From: Cavenderia fasciculata
Taxonomy: Eukaryota; Evosea; Eumycetozoa; Acytosteliales; Cavenderiaceae
Reading direction: 5' to 3'
DNA length: 64,000 nt
Assembly (NCBI RefSeq): GCF_000203815.1
Contig: NW_004457708.1
Location: forward strand, 1,178,001 to 1,242,000
The translations under genes were made by a program, and so were the position numbers. Below, piece by piece: positions 13,434 through 25,602 of the stretch; position 1 is the first letter of the stretch, and each line of letters starts with the position of its first letter. Under the pieces are notes generated by a model. The model ran no database searches and had not been told where the DNA came from. It was given only the letters and a program-made list of their open reading frames with translations.

Positions 13434-15081
13434 GTTCTAATATTATATTCCTATTAGTTTCTTCATGAAAATAGATCAGAAGGTTGTTCAACGGCATCCA
13501 TTCATTGGGCTGCAATCAATGGTCATTTTGAAGTTGTAAAGGTATGTCTCATTTTTGTATAATATGTATTTTTTATTTTAAAAACCTCTTATTCTAATAT
13601 TCTATCTATAATACCATAGTTTTTATATTTTAATAGAACTGATTGGCAAAGAACAAGTGGAGAGAATGATATCAGGTACATTTATTTAATAGATATTGTA
13701 GCAAACAATGGTCATTTTGAAATTTTAAAGGTATCACTGAAAAAAAAAAAAAAAGATAAATTATTATTATTATCCATCAACAAACAATATTACTTACTTT
13801 TTTGTTCTTTTTACTAGTTTTTAAATGAAAATAAATCAATTATCGCTACAGGTTTTATATAGAGCTATTAATCATGCGGCAAAAAATGGGAGATTAGATA
13901 TTGTTGAATATTTACATTTAAATAGGACAGAGGGATGCTCTACCTTGGCTATGGACAAGGCTGCTATGAACGGCCATTTTAATGTCGTTCAATGGTTGCA
14001 TTGGAATAGAAAGGAAGGAGGAACAACAAATGCCCTGGATTTTGCATCAACTTTGGAAATAGTTGAATTTCTAGACAAAAATCGACAAGAAGGTGCAACA
14101 AAGACTGCTATGGATAATGCTGCTTTAATGGGCAGATTGGATATTATAAAATACCTTGATAAAAATAGAACTGAAGGATGTTCAGCTCAAGCTATCGATA
14201 ATTCTATTAGAAATAATCATCCTGATATTACCAAAGTATGAAAACTGAATAGAAAATAGAAAATATAAATCTAATTATTTAATTTAATTATTTATTTAGT
14301 GGTTAGTTGAAAATCGTAGTGAAAGATTTCAAGCATATTCAATGGATTATGCTATTAAACCATTTCAAGAGACAAATGAAATGATATACTATATTCATGA
14401 AAACTCGAAAATCAAGTGTACACCAAATGCAACCAAGGCAATCGAGATGGGTCGATTAGATTTAGTTGAATTTTTCTACCAACACTATCGTGCTGCGGCC
14501 ATGTGGACCTACGGACTTACTCCCCTATCCGACGCTGCATTCAATGGACATTTGGACATTGTTCAATTCCTTTTCAAAACTGGTAATTATGGACATCATA
14601 TATTAAACGCAATTGAAAGAGCATCAAATAATGGGCACTTAAATGTTATTAAAGTAAATATATTAATAATATATATATATTATTGATTGATCTTTACTAA
14701 CCAATCTATCTATCTATTTAGTTTTTATATTTAAATAGAACAAATGAAATGAATTTGTCAAAATCATTGAGTAATGCTATCAATTATAATCAACATAATA
14801 ATAATTATTTGGATGTTGTAAAATATATTATAGAGACTGATCCAAAAGGATATTGGCCAAAACAAGATCCTCCACAGTTTAAAAGAAGTAATACTCAAGC
14901 ATACGATGTTTTCTCTCTTTTATTGGAATACAAAATGATTGACAGTACTAAAATCAATAGTGATTATATTAGATTAATGTATTCACGCGGTCTTTTTGAA
15001 TTGGTTGATCTTTGTAATTCATTATCAAAAATTAATACTAAAATTGAAAATGAATCAAACATTACCATTCCTTGGATCTAA
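12705..15081 (+). CDS. Ankyrin repeat protein AnkA3, with a shifted acceptor or a frameshift
   Basis: Exons 12705-13370, 13458-13541, 13620-13730, then 13852-14235 (see below), 14300-14653 and 14722-15081. It is a close paralog of AnkA2. At the fourth exon the position homologous to the paralogs' acceptor (exon start 13818, FLNENKS) leads quickly to a stop. A CTACAG acceptor ending at 13851 instead restores the frame (VLYRAINHAAKNGRLD). So the gene either uses a new acceptor 34 bp downstream, losing most of one repeat's first helix, or carries a one-base frameshift. With the shifted acceptor it remains a full-length protein. The first intron contains a long ATT microsatellite near 13398-13435. 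Confidence 0.75.
13398..13434. repeat. ATT trinucleotide microsatellite
   Basis: About a dozen consecutive ATT units within the first intron of AnkA3. Confidence 0.9.
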
Positions 15082-15186
15082 CCAATCAATCATTATGAGA
15101 AAACTAGTGGAAATAAATAGCAATGAAAATTTTTGGTTTAAAAAAGTGTGATCACTGTTTTGTTTTTTAGTATTAATTTTTTTTAA

Positions 15187-16718
15187 ATGTTTAATATATT
15201 TAAATTACAATATATAAGATATGTTATTTTCAAACAACTAAAAGAACAATTGGAAAGGGAAAAGAATATTAAACCATCTATTTTAAGGTTACAAGGTAAA
15301 GATATTGTAAATTTATCATGGCTTGGTATGATATCAAAGTATGCAATGCCATGGGATTTTATCAAACATTATTTACCACCTCTTGATCAGTCATCATGGT
15401 TAAGAAGATTAGATGTTATTACCAAGTATTGTTGTCATCCCAATGCAACACTGGATACATTCAAACATCTTTTGGAATGGTCAAAAGATTATGATATTAC
15501 AAAAGGAATTCATATCAATGCTGGATCAATGGTACTTAAGTCAAGTCCTCGTAATATTTCAAGTATTTCAAATAGAGATATATTGGAATATCTAATCGAT
15601 CATTATCCAAATATCAGTTTGGATGGTATTGCTGATAATGCTGCAAAGTTTGGTAATTTACCAATCATAGAGTTGTTAAACTCTAGTGTAATTGGTCGAA
15701 AACATTTAAATCAATCAAATGTAATCGATATTGCAGAAAAGAATGGTCATTTTCATATTATTGGATATTTAAATAATCAACCAATCATTGAACATCAGCA
15801 ATTAACATTATCATTGGAAGAAAGCAAATCATCTATTATTAATAATAGAAAAGAACATTTAGAAAAAGAATTTTATGCAAATAGAAAGGTTCCAACTAAA
15901 AACTATCGAACTATAATTTATCCAGATGAAATGGATATGTTTGCTAGATTAGGTTATTTTGATAATGTTAAAGTAAAAAGAAAAAAAATATAAAAGAAAG
16001 TAGATAATTTATTATTAATTTAATTCCTCTTTCTATAGGATCTACATGAAAATAGTTTAAAAGGAATTGAAGTCTATTGTACAACAAATGCAATCAATTG
16101 GTCATCAATGAATGGTCATTTAAATATTGTCAAAGTAATTTATTATGGTTCAATTTAATTTTTTTGATTTATTTATTAATCAATAATTTGTTTTAGTATT
16201 TAAATGAAAATAGATTAGAAGGATGTACAACTGATGCTATGGATAATGCATCATCGAATGGTCATCTAGATATAGTTAAAGTAATTATTTATTCATTTAA
16301 TTGATTTATTTTTATTTATTTATTAATTTTTTTATTTTTTTAGTATTTACATCTAAATAGAACAGAAGGATGTACAACAAGAGCAATGGAAAATGCAATT
16401 ATAAATGGAGATTTAATAATGTTTGTTTATCTTTTAGAGAATCGTACAGAAGGACGTTCTTCTAGATCACCTCCAAGATTCAAGCCATATGAACCACCAT
16501 CATCATCATCGACATTGTATCAAGCCAAAGATATATTTTCTATTTTACTACAATACAATATGATTGATATTACCCAAATCAATAGTGATTATATTAAACA
16601 ATTATATTTCCAAGGTTTATATGAATTGGTTGATCTTTGTAATTCATTATTAAAAATTAATACTAAAATTGAAAATGAAATATCAATCAAAATACTATCC
16701 TTTACAACGATCAAATAA
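15187..16718 (+). CDS. Short ankyrin repeat protein AnkA4
   Basis: Four exons (15187-15972, 16039-16134, 16197-16280, 16344-16718), all in phase 0, encode 446 aa. The N-terminal module is conserved (MFNIFKLQYIRYVIFKQL, DIVNLSWLGMISKYAMPWDFIKHYLP), as is the terminal YQAKDIFSILLQYNMIDITQ segment. It lacks the large central repeat exons of AnkA1-A3. Between the first-exon repeats and the second exon is an unusual non-repeat stretch (EHQQLTLSLEESKSS). The exon unit at 16197-16280 is a canonical single repeat of 28 codons. It looks like a viable copy shortened by loss of whole in-phase exons. Confidence 0.85.
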
Positions 16719-16823
16719 AAAAACAAAAAGAAAAAAAGAAATAAAATTTTTTTAATATTTATTTTAAACAAACTAAACTAAAAAGAAAGGAAACTATCTA
16801 AAAACTACTACTACCATCTCTAT

Positions 16824-19083
16824 TTAACTTTTTTGTTTTTCATAAATTAAAATATAGGCTTGTTGATCATTGATTCCACCAAAACTATTATAATAGGCTT
16901 CTTTTTGAGAAACGGTTTCAACGTGGGAACCATCACATTTGTACCATTGTTTACGACGACGAACATATAAAAAGTAGTGACCACCTGTAAATGGATCATA
17001 GCTATCACCAATGGCACCAGTATGACAAATGATACCTTTGAGACGATACAAGTCACGATCGACTGGTATAAATTTCTTTGGGAATGAAAAACGATCACAA
17101 ATCTTTACAGTACGTTTTTGATCAAACAAATAATGAGTACGATCGAGTTGAATGATAAAAACCTCTGGCATCAATTCCAAATTGACAATGGTTTGAAATG
17201 AATGATCCTCTGTCAAATGTTCCACCGTGTACTTGTAATGTTTTAATGATTCCTCCAAAGATGAAAATCCACGTACTGGTAATATAATATTAACAAACTT
17301 TTCATGATTGGTTTTTGATGAAACTATATTTCCTTTTTTATCCAATACTACTGATGATTGTGATAATTCTCCTTGAAATATTTTGTTTATACAAATATCT
17401 TGTTCATAATTTGATATTTTTGAAATCTAAAAAATAAAATAGAAAATTAATAAATAGAAATAAATAAAGTTTTATTTTTCTTTTTTTTTACTTACTCTTT
17501 CAATTTCTTCAATTAAAGAAAATAATATGATATTTAGGATTTCACCAGAATCTATACAATTTCCAATTCTATTTTGTAATGGATTAACTTCAGTTGTTTG
17601 TGATCCCATTTCCATTGATGTAAATATACTTGCTAAACATTGAGTAAAAGGAAATCCAATTTTTCCTCTTAAATTTAATAATATCTAAAGAATTAAAAAA
17701 ATTAAAAAAAGAAATATTAATATTATTATTTTTTTTCTATTTTTTTTTCATCTATTTTCTATTTCTTACATGTCGAAGAGGATTAATTTGATATAATAAA
17801 TGAACAATTGAAAGTAGGGAACAATTATTATCATGTTCAGCAAGACCAACAAGACCAGTAGTAATCCAAGATGGACTTGCATCTGATACTCTGAGAGCAC
17901 CGTCATTATTTACAAGCAGACGAGGTCCATGAATAGAAGGAGAAAAGATTCTTGATCCTTTTTCCCAATAGATACCGGCATTGTTGTTACTCATGACAAC
18001 ATATTTGTATTCAAATTTGATGGGCAATGGAGCATAGAGTTGTCCAATCCAGATGGTATATGGTACACCCACCTGTTTGATTGGAATCATTTGAATGGAT
18101 CTACTAATATCTGATCCGAAAAAGTTGGAAACCAACAAGACCGAGTGAGCATCTGAACATCCTTCATCTGTCACTACAAAAGTACAAACTTGACTTGGAT
18201 AAAATGGTACTGGATGAGGATCCAATGGATGTAAAAATTGATATGAATTGGCTGGTACATGTGATGTTGATAAGTTTATAGATTCAGTAATAGAACTAAT
18301 ACTATTACTATTACTACTACTATTACTATCAATACTACTATTACTACAATCATCAAAGAATTGATTAAATTGATTTTGAAGTTGTTGTTGCATTGGATGT
18401 TGATTGTGATCAGAATCTTTGATGATACTACTACTATTATTATGTCTATTATTATTGGATAAAGGTGTTGAAGCTTGAAAATCTAAAGTAGGACATACTC
18501 CATTACCTCCTCCCCATTCATCACGAATCTCTATAAATAATTCATCATCTCCCGATGATGAAGAATGACTAGGTGATGATGTTCCATCTATACTATTACC
18601 ACTCCAAATCATAAAAGAAATCTTATGATTACGTTCTGGTTCCCATGATTGTGAATAATCACCAAAGAGAACATATTTGTACTCCAAATCTATAAATTGT
18701 GGTGAAATACCTTTAAGTAAAGGTGATAGTGATTGTTGTGTTTGTATATGATATGGATTAGGTGTAGAACATCCACTAGTTGATGTAGAAGATGATGATT
18801 GATTATCTATTGATAGTAGATCAGTAGTAGTACTAGTACTGTTCTCATCTAATCTTAAACCAAATGAAGGTTCCAATTTAAATGTATTCTTGTGTGTATT
18901 GGTTGAAAATAGACTTTCACATTGATACTCTCCAGTCCACCAATCATCTTGACTCCAAGTCATATTGATTGCTCTATCAACACACCAACTACCCAATCCT
19001 GGTACTGACCCTGTCAACTTTATAAATTGTCCATATTCTACTTTTCTTTGAACATAAAATCTTATTATTATTCTTTTTTTCAT
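16824..19083 (-). CDS. Ubiquitin-specific protease with two N-terminal CBM20 (starch-binding) domains
   Basis: Three minus-strand exons (19083-17770, 17684-17496, 17426-16824) encode 701 aa. A first CBM20-like domain spans about residues 4-170: IRFYVQRKVEYGQFIKLTGS, GLGSW, then EYKYVLFGDYSQSWEPERNHK, interrupted by low-complexity S/T/N. A second lies near 265-390 (CTFVVTDEG, PIKFEYKYVV, IYWEKGSR). The C-terminal part is a C19-type deubiquitinase: Cys box HDNNCSLLSIVHLLYQ with Cys about 421, and His box KGIICHTGAIGD...GGHYFLYV with His about 651. WYKCDGSHVETV (Asp about 666) and a closing QAYILIYEK follow. All three catalytic residues are present. CBM20 binds starch or glycogen, so a glycogen-tethered deubiquitinase is inferred; the pairing is not one I recognise from standard USP architectures. 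Confidence 0.85.
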
Positions 19084-19394
19084 CGTAATAGAAAATAAAT
19101 AGAAATAGAAATAGATAGAGATAACTTAAAAAATAATGTAATACAAAGTGTGAAATAGAGGGAAGATGAAAGAGAGGAGTGAGGGGGAGAGAGCTACTAG
19201 AAATTTGTTTTTTTTTTTTTTTGTTTTTCGTCTTTCGGAAATTTCATTTTTTATTAAATCAGATTTTTTTTTCGAAATTGCGCGACTTTAGCCAACCGTC
19301 TCTCTCGTCGTCGTCATTGAATACCATGATTGTTTTACAAATAATTAAATTATCTTTTTCTTTATCTTTTATCTTTTTATTTATCTTTTTACTC
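19084..19394. other. Intergenic, upstream of the deubiquitinase gene
   Basis: AT-rich, with a poly-T tract near 19208-19222 and no coding signal on either strand. It holds the promoter of the gene starting at 19083 and the 3' flank of the carrier gene ending at 19395. Confidence 0.6.
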
Positions 19395-21745
19395 TTATTG
19401 TTTAAAAGAACCAAATTTATCTTCCATTTCAGTTAATTTTTCTTGAGCAGAGGTACGACGAAGAGTTTTCCAATCACGTTCAGAGATGGGAGCAGAGGTG
19501 GGTGGACGGGCTGGAGCGTGTGGGAGGAGATGCTTTTGGAGCATTTCGTAGGATAGAAGGGTGACACCAAATTGAGGGGAACTTCTAAAGACACGGGCTA
19601 CACAACCCTTGAAAAAGGCACGGAAACCTTCTTCACGCCAGATCTTTTGGGCGCAGTCACGGATACCTTCGTAGGTTTGCTCGCCAGTCTTGGCCTTTAC
19701 TTGGAGACGTGTCTTGATGACATCGGCCGGGGTGACAAGAGAGGCGGCTGGAATACCGGCGACCATACCGGCGAGGAAGAGGTGGCGTGGAGCGAGGTTA
19801 CCGTCCTTGTCGGCGAGGACAGTCTTCATCTTGGCATAGGCGGGGAAGTAGATGGCCGAGAATGGGATATCACGCAAGAGACAGGCACCAGCGCCCTTGT
19901 AGAGACCGGTGAGACCGAGTTCACGGACAATCGAGATGGCGCTGGCTCCCTTGCCGGCGGTCTGTACTTGGAGACGGATCTTTACAATTTCAAGTGGGTT
20001 GGTAAAGAGCACCTGCGAGGCACCGGCACCACCACCGGCCAATACTTCGAGTGGCAAGTAAATCTCTCCCTTGCTCTTGTCTTCAAAGAGGTTACGGAGC
20101 AGGTCGTTGACGGTGAGCTTGATAGCCTTTTCAGGAGCAACACCGACCAATTGTGGAACGAGACCTCTGTAGAGACCGGCAACACCTTCATTACGAACAA
20201 CCTTTTTAAAACAGTCCCAAGAGTTTTGGTAGACTCGTTGGGATGGGTCGACAGCACGTTGGTTTTGCATACGTGTCTTGACGAGATCGATGGGGTAGAC
20301 GGCAGTGGCACCAATGGCACCGGCAACCGATCCCAAAGCAAAGTTTTCGACAGTCTCCCAAAGTTGCTTCATCACTCCTTTGGAGTGTGCAACACCAGCC
20401 TGTGCGACAATAGTAGCTGGACTATTAGAAGAAGAGGTTGATGGTGTAGGCAATATACTGGTTGGGGCGGTACTAATACCAGTAGTCTTTTCAAACTCGG
20501 TCAAGTTGACCTTTCCATCACGATTTAAATCAAAGAAATGGAAAATAAGGTCAACTTCCATTGGAGTGATTTCAATGCTAGTAGAGATACGAGCTTCTTG
20601 TAAAAACTCTTCTTTGGTGATATCTTGCTTGTCACGACGAGTACAGGCAGCACGCAACACACGACCATACGATGGAATGTGGAGGAGCAAGTCGTTACAT
20701 GCTACAAACTGTGGGTACGACACTTCGTTGGCGTGTGGGGTGTCCTTGTTGAGCTCGGCAATCGATTCCAACTTGTTACGAATGTCGTCGGGGATACGAC
20801 GAAGCTTGACCGAGCTAACAATCTTGGCAAACTTGTCTTTTGGGATGTATCCAGTCTTGGTCGTGTCGAAATGGTTAAACTCTTGCTTGATACGTTCCTG
20901 TTGGAAATCTTTCAACAATTGAGTAAATTGTGAATAATTCAATTCACTCTTTCCACCCTTTCCAAAATATAAATTAACCAATTCTGATTCAAAATTAAAT
21001 GGTACTGATGGATCCAATGATGCTGTTACAACATTTTGGAAATCATCTAAAAAAGAAAAAGAATAGAAACAAAAAAGTAAAAGTATTAATATATATATAT
21101 TCTAAATTTAAGTTTTATGATTTCTTCATACTTTTGGAGACAGTTCCATTTCCATCTCTATCAAATAATTTAAAAGCTAAAAAGTATTCAGCTTCAGGTT
21201 TTGCCATCAATTCATCAAATGTTTTGTATTCATCAAAACTGATGTATCCAGTGTGATCGACGTCGGCAATTTGAAAGAGAATCTTAAACTTGTCTGCATC
21301 GAGTGTAGCCTTTAACAATTCATCTCCACGTGCTTCTTTTTCTGGTACTGTCAATGATTTTAAGAAATCATCTGCTGTCATATATCTTTCTCCTTCAATT
21401 GTCTAAAAAGTATAATATATTGTACAACATTAGAGAGAGAGTTGTATATATATATATTTTATATCTTTATCTATCTACACATACAGCAGTTGCAAACTTA
21501 TCAAATGCTTCCTTTTGACGTTTTAAAATGGTTGGATTCTTTTCTTCTTCCATTAAAGTGGTTCCACCAATTGATGCAATAGCAAGAGTTGATGCAAGTG
21601 CTGCATATGCATATCTATTTGAAACTAAGTAGTAGAATATATATATAAGTACTTTTGTTGTTGTTGTATATTTGTGATATATCTCTTATTTCTTACAAGT
21701 TCTGGTAGCTTCACCTTGTAATAGGTTTCTTGATCTGTTAAACAT
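19395..21745 (-). CDS. mcfO: Ca2+-binding mitochondrial aspartate/glutamate carrier (aralar/citrin type)
   Basis: Four exons (21745-21697, 21624-21485, 21402-21132, 21046-19395) encode 703 aa. The N-terminal half holds EF-hand units, including [26 protein letters not shown] (created across the last splice), [13 protein letters not shown] and [13 protein letters not shown]. From about residue 390 come three mitochondrial-carrier repeats with signatures [22 protein letters not shown] and [11 protein letters not shown]. This is the SLC25A12/13 architecture, exchanging aspartate for glutamate plus a proton across the inner mitochondrial membrane under control of external Ca2+. The first two exons ([15 protein letters not shown] and a short hydrophobic stretch) were found by splice phase. 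Codons end strongly in C or G compared with neighbours, suggesting high expression. The symbol follows the Dictyostelium homolog naming as I recall it. Confidence 0.92.
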
Positions 21746-22939
21746 TCTTTCTTTCTTTAGATGTGAAGATTTTTAATATATATACAAATACAAGGAATTA
21801 CTAATACAGAAAACAATGAATGAAATGAATGAATAGAGGGATAAGATGCGATGATGCGTTGGTTGGTGTATGTGGGGAAGAGAGTATACTGTAGTGTGTG
21901 TGATGAAGAGAGGTTGAACAGACTTGCTTTACCCGCCTCTGCCTCAATAAGAGACCCTCCCCTCATTCTACCAAAAAAAATCAAATTTTTTTCAAACCTG
22001 AACTCTGCCATCACTGGTGACCAAAAACGGCATAATCTTGTTACTATTGCGAGATAAAACGACTACCTCCTCTCTTATAACTACTATCGTCGGAGGAGTC
22101 ATCATGATCATAGTTTGTTAATCAAAACTCCGATATGATATGAAAGTAATCATATCATTTCATACAATATTCCTGGGGGTGTAAAAAAAAAAAAAAAAAA
22201 AAAAAAAAGTACTTTAAAATTAAATATACATACAATTAAAGAAAGAGATAAAAATAAAAATAATAATAATAACAAATAATATTAGTTTGTTTATTTATTT
22301 ATTTATTTATTTTTAAAAAAATGTGATGAGCTGTCATTTTTGTTAATTTGGGTATTTGGATCTAAGATCTAAATCTATTCTTATAATTATATTCTCGTTT
22401 TCATAACTTTCATTGTAAAAATAATTTAATTTAATGAGTGTTGACTTTTAATTTTCTCAATTGTTTGTGGAATGGAAGCAAATGAATCGATTCGATCAAT
22501 GTATTATCGAGAGTTGGTCATTTGTGTCATTTCCGAGCTTGATGTCTTTATGTTTTAAAGTGATGTATTAAGGTAAAAGTAGTAAACAGTCTCAAGCTCG
22601 GTTGTGCGATGGTTGAAACACTTATCTATGAAATTTTCAAGGGGTGAACGAGAATTGTCTTCTAGGCTCTACTCTATTCATACCTCATATGACTTGGTGG
22701 AATTGAGTGGAAGCAAAGAGTGGAAGCAATTTTTGGTCTCTCATACAGCAGTGACATCAGACAAACCACCAAAACAACGACAAAAAACACGAGTCCAAAA
22801 ATATCTCGTTTTTTTCATGAATATCTTGAAACCGTCAAATAAATCAATCGTACCCCTTTATAAAAAGGATCGTTTTTGCATTATTCATTCAACAAACAAA
22901 TATAATTATTTTTATCATATATATAGAGATAAAGAAAAG
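21746..22939. other. Intergenic region between divergent genes
   Basis: No gene was supported. It contains a less AT-rich stretch (21840-22080) just upstream of the carrier gene and a poly-A run of over 20 bases at about 22188-22208. A 340-bp open frame lies upstream of the secreted-protein start but has no coding character. Presumed promoters of both flanking genes. Confidence 0.5.
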
Positions 22940-23981
22940 ATGTTTAACCAAAAGATTTTTCTAATTTTCAGTTTAATGGTTGCCGTTTCAATGGCAACCC
23001 CAGGTTTATACGGAACCGCCAATAGTGTTTCATCAAGTGAAGGTACTGTCTTTGGTATCTTTGTTGTATGTAGAAACTATAATAAAAGAATATATTCTTT
23101 TTTTTTACTTTTACTTACTTTTACTTTTTTACTCTACTTTTCTATAGGGAAATCAATTTAAATCATTAGTTGAACTTGGAGAATATACAGCATATCAAAA
23201 TGGATCAGATGCATCATGTACAGTTGATGATGTATTTTATGTTTTTGGACTTGATGGCAATGGCGACAATGTATTGCTTTCATTTAATACTACCGACCCA
23301 AGCAACTCACCAGCTCCCATCACTGGTAGCACTGATGCTTTGACCGCCTACCCATTGCAAAACCTCTATTGCGTTGCCGATTCAGAGGGAGGTTTGCCAT
23401 ACATGATTGGTGTTCAATCACGTTCTGGTTCATCTGGTTTTGTTATCTCGTACAGCGACGGTACCTACCAAGGTATCCTCTACACATCTGAATTGAACCA
23501 ACAATACTGGGGTTCGGCCTATGATGCCGTAGGTGGAGTTGTCTATGTCTTTTCAATGGACACTGGCTCGCTCGCCACTATCGTCACTCGTTACTCTTTG
23601 GTTGCCAAGGCTGCCCAATCGAGCACCCTCTCTAGCACCAGTCCATCTGGTCTCTATGGCGCCGTCTTTGGTGTCGATGGCAACATCTATGGTATTGCCT
23701 CGTCTTCCAACGGACTCCAACTCAACCTCTTCCAATACGCTCCACAACAAAACCAACTCACCATCTTTTCACACAGCTATACCCTCGCACCAGGTACCGA
23801 GCTCTACAACGGTCCACAAACCACCATGTCTGGTACTAGCTTTGCCGCTAGATACTTGATCAGCACTCCAACCGTCGACATGTCCACTCTCTTGCTCACC
23901 TTTGACATTATCTCTACCTCTCCAACCCCTGTTGTTCTCTCTAATTTCGCTGTTGAATCTTTATCCTATGTTTTGGAGTAA
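22940..23981 (+). CDS. Secreted protein of unknown function, highly expressed codon use
   Basis: Two exons, 22940-23065 and 23148-23981, join in frame to 319 aa. The start at 22940 gives a signal peptide (MFNQKIFLIFSLMVAVSMA) with a likely cleavage after SMA. The mature chain is rich in G, S and T, with few cysteines and repeated GxxY/F motifs (for example YGAVFGVDGNIYGIASSSNG) that suggest a beta-rich, possibly propeller-like fold. I do not recognise the family. Exon 2 uses C-ending codons far more than neighbouring genes, a dictyostelid mark of abundant transcripts. An AATAAATAAA signal follows the stop. Confidence 0.8.
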
Positions 23982-24060
23982 ATAATAAATAAAACCAATT
24001 AAAATATTATATAAATATTTCAATTCACAACAACAAATAATTTTTTAGGATTTAAATTAG

Positions 24061-24219
24061 AGTACGATCTTGTCTGAGATTGAAAAGGCAGCACGTGATG
24101 CAAATGCCAAAGTATGTGTCGTCATTCCATTTCGAGGTCATAACATTACGAGTTTTGACGAAACAAGAGTAGTACCAAAACAAAATGTATGGGAGTTCCA
24201 ATTTACTGTTTTCCTATAA
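24061..24219 (+). pseudogene. Orphan exon-like coding fragment
   Basis: An open frame of 52 codons begins right after an AATTAG acceptor-like site at 24060 and ends at TAA 24217-24219. It reads STILSEIEKAARDANAKVC then VVIPFRGHNITSFDETR, with good coding composition but no start codon and no upstream exon that fits. It lies 79 bp past the secreted-protein stop. Probably a leftover terminal exon of a lost gene; family not recognised. Confidence 0.45.
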
Positions 24220-24256
24220 AACAAAAATGGGTGTAAGGAACGGCAATGGATGGATG

Positions 24257-25602
24257 CTAGATAGATAAATTACATACATTTATGAGAGCATATCCACACG
24301 ACTCTAAGATTCCCCATGTTATCTGGGAAATGATATCGGAACAGTTCAAAGTGTCGAGGAATGATGACGCTCCTTTGGTTAAATGTTCCAGCGATGATCT
24401 ATAGACTGACTGGAATTGTTGATAAAGTCTATAAACTTGCTCGAGAAGTTTTTGGATGGCACGAGGAAGGCCGCCCATGTCAGACAAAAGTTGGCGGAAT
24501 GGTTTGCAAGTGATCCATTCATCACCACCAATCCATTTGATATTTTTGACAATGATATGAGTGTTTTCATCTGAAAGGAGGCCAATTTTAATTGGCACTG
24601 GAGGATGAGAGGACTTGTAAAGTACGTTTTAAATGCCAACATAAAGAGTACCACAGAAAAAAGGGACCAGAAAAACATCTGATGAACTAAAGTTGAGACA
24701 ATAATCTCCGACCGCATTGACCATGTCTTGAAAGAACCGTGGGCTGGATTGATCTTCTCGCGCCAATGCTCTGTTACACTCGTCCACCCCAACAAACAAG
24801 ATTATCTGTTTTGTTTCAGTGTGCTTTTTAATTGCTTGGAAAACAGATCCAAGGGGTACCTCTACACCTGGTTATCCAATCCAGGAAAGAAATAAGAGTT
24901 GATAATCCGTAACGCGAGAGCTGTCTCGCCACACAAACCAGTTTCGTATGGGTGTCGATGATCCATTTCCAAATGATACAACCACTGTTTCGACTGGTAT
25001 TGGTGATTCACTCAATTTGAACTGTTTTGCCACCTCTGCCAACAACCTAGTCTTTCCAATTCCCGGTGCACTAGCACAAAAAGGAATGGGATGGAATTGT
25101 TTGTCTTTCACATCCTTATTCTCCTATCTCTCGGAGGCGACCTTCATGACTCTTTTAACAGCATGTTGTCGGCCAACAAAGAAGAGGTATGGTTCCTAGA
25201 TAGAAAATAAAGGTTAGTATCAAGGGAGATCTGAATAAATTTGATATGATATTTTGTTAATTACCTTTTGTTGTTGTGGCTTCAATTGAATTGTATTCTT
25301 TGCCATTTTCTGCACAAAATACTGTTATCTTGTCTAATAAGAAAAGAAAAAGAAAAAGAAAAAGAAAAGATGAGTAAAGATTCTATTTGAATTATTAATA
25401 GTCAGTTGTTGTTTGTTAACCTACTTGTGGAAATGACCTTTTGTACAAAAACTTGTAAATTGCAACCATGTATTCTAGAACGGGAATTGATTTCATCTAA
25501 AAACACTTTTGTTGTACTGATCTTGGTTACAAATGCTGTCTTATCAACAATTGCTTTGAATGTTTCCGAGTTGTTAAGTTTATCTATTGCTTCATCATTC
25601 AT
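24257..25602 (-). pseudogene. Broken Crinkler (CRN)-type NTPase gene
   Basis: A minus-strand fossil. The 5' part (25602-25280) resembles the ubiquitin-like header seen in Crinkler-type proteins (a segment reading ITVFCAENGKEY). Next come a YLFFVGRQ element and a Walker A P-loop (SAPGIGKTRLLAEVAKQF, near 25060), a Walker B-like ILFVGVDECN (near 24780) and a C-terminal LPRAIQKLLEQVY segment (near 24450). This order matches CRN/RHS-type STAND-like NTPases known from dictyostelids, oomycetes and fungi. The reading frame is interrupted at least two or three times, so it is a decayed copy. Identity of the C-terminal effector, if any, cannot be told. Confidence 0.6.

Noticed and set aside
19572-20441. 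A 289-codon open frame on the plus strand
   Set aside because: It lies wholly antisense to the carrier gene, whose C/G-ending codons create open antisense frames; the composition is not protein-like.
20305-20922. A 205-codon plus-strand open frame
   Set aside because: Also antisense to the EF-hand part of the carrier gene.
22580-22680. Possible tRNA-like or small RNA gene
   Set aside because: Slightly higher GC than surroundings, but no cloverleaf or conserved TpsiC box could be drawn.
22604-22939. Upstream extension of the secreted-protein frame
   Set aside because: It would place the signal peptide in mid protein, and the composition is non-coding; the ATG at 22940 is preferred.
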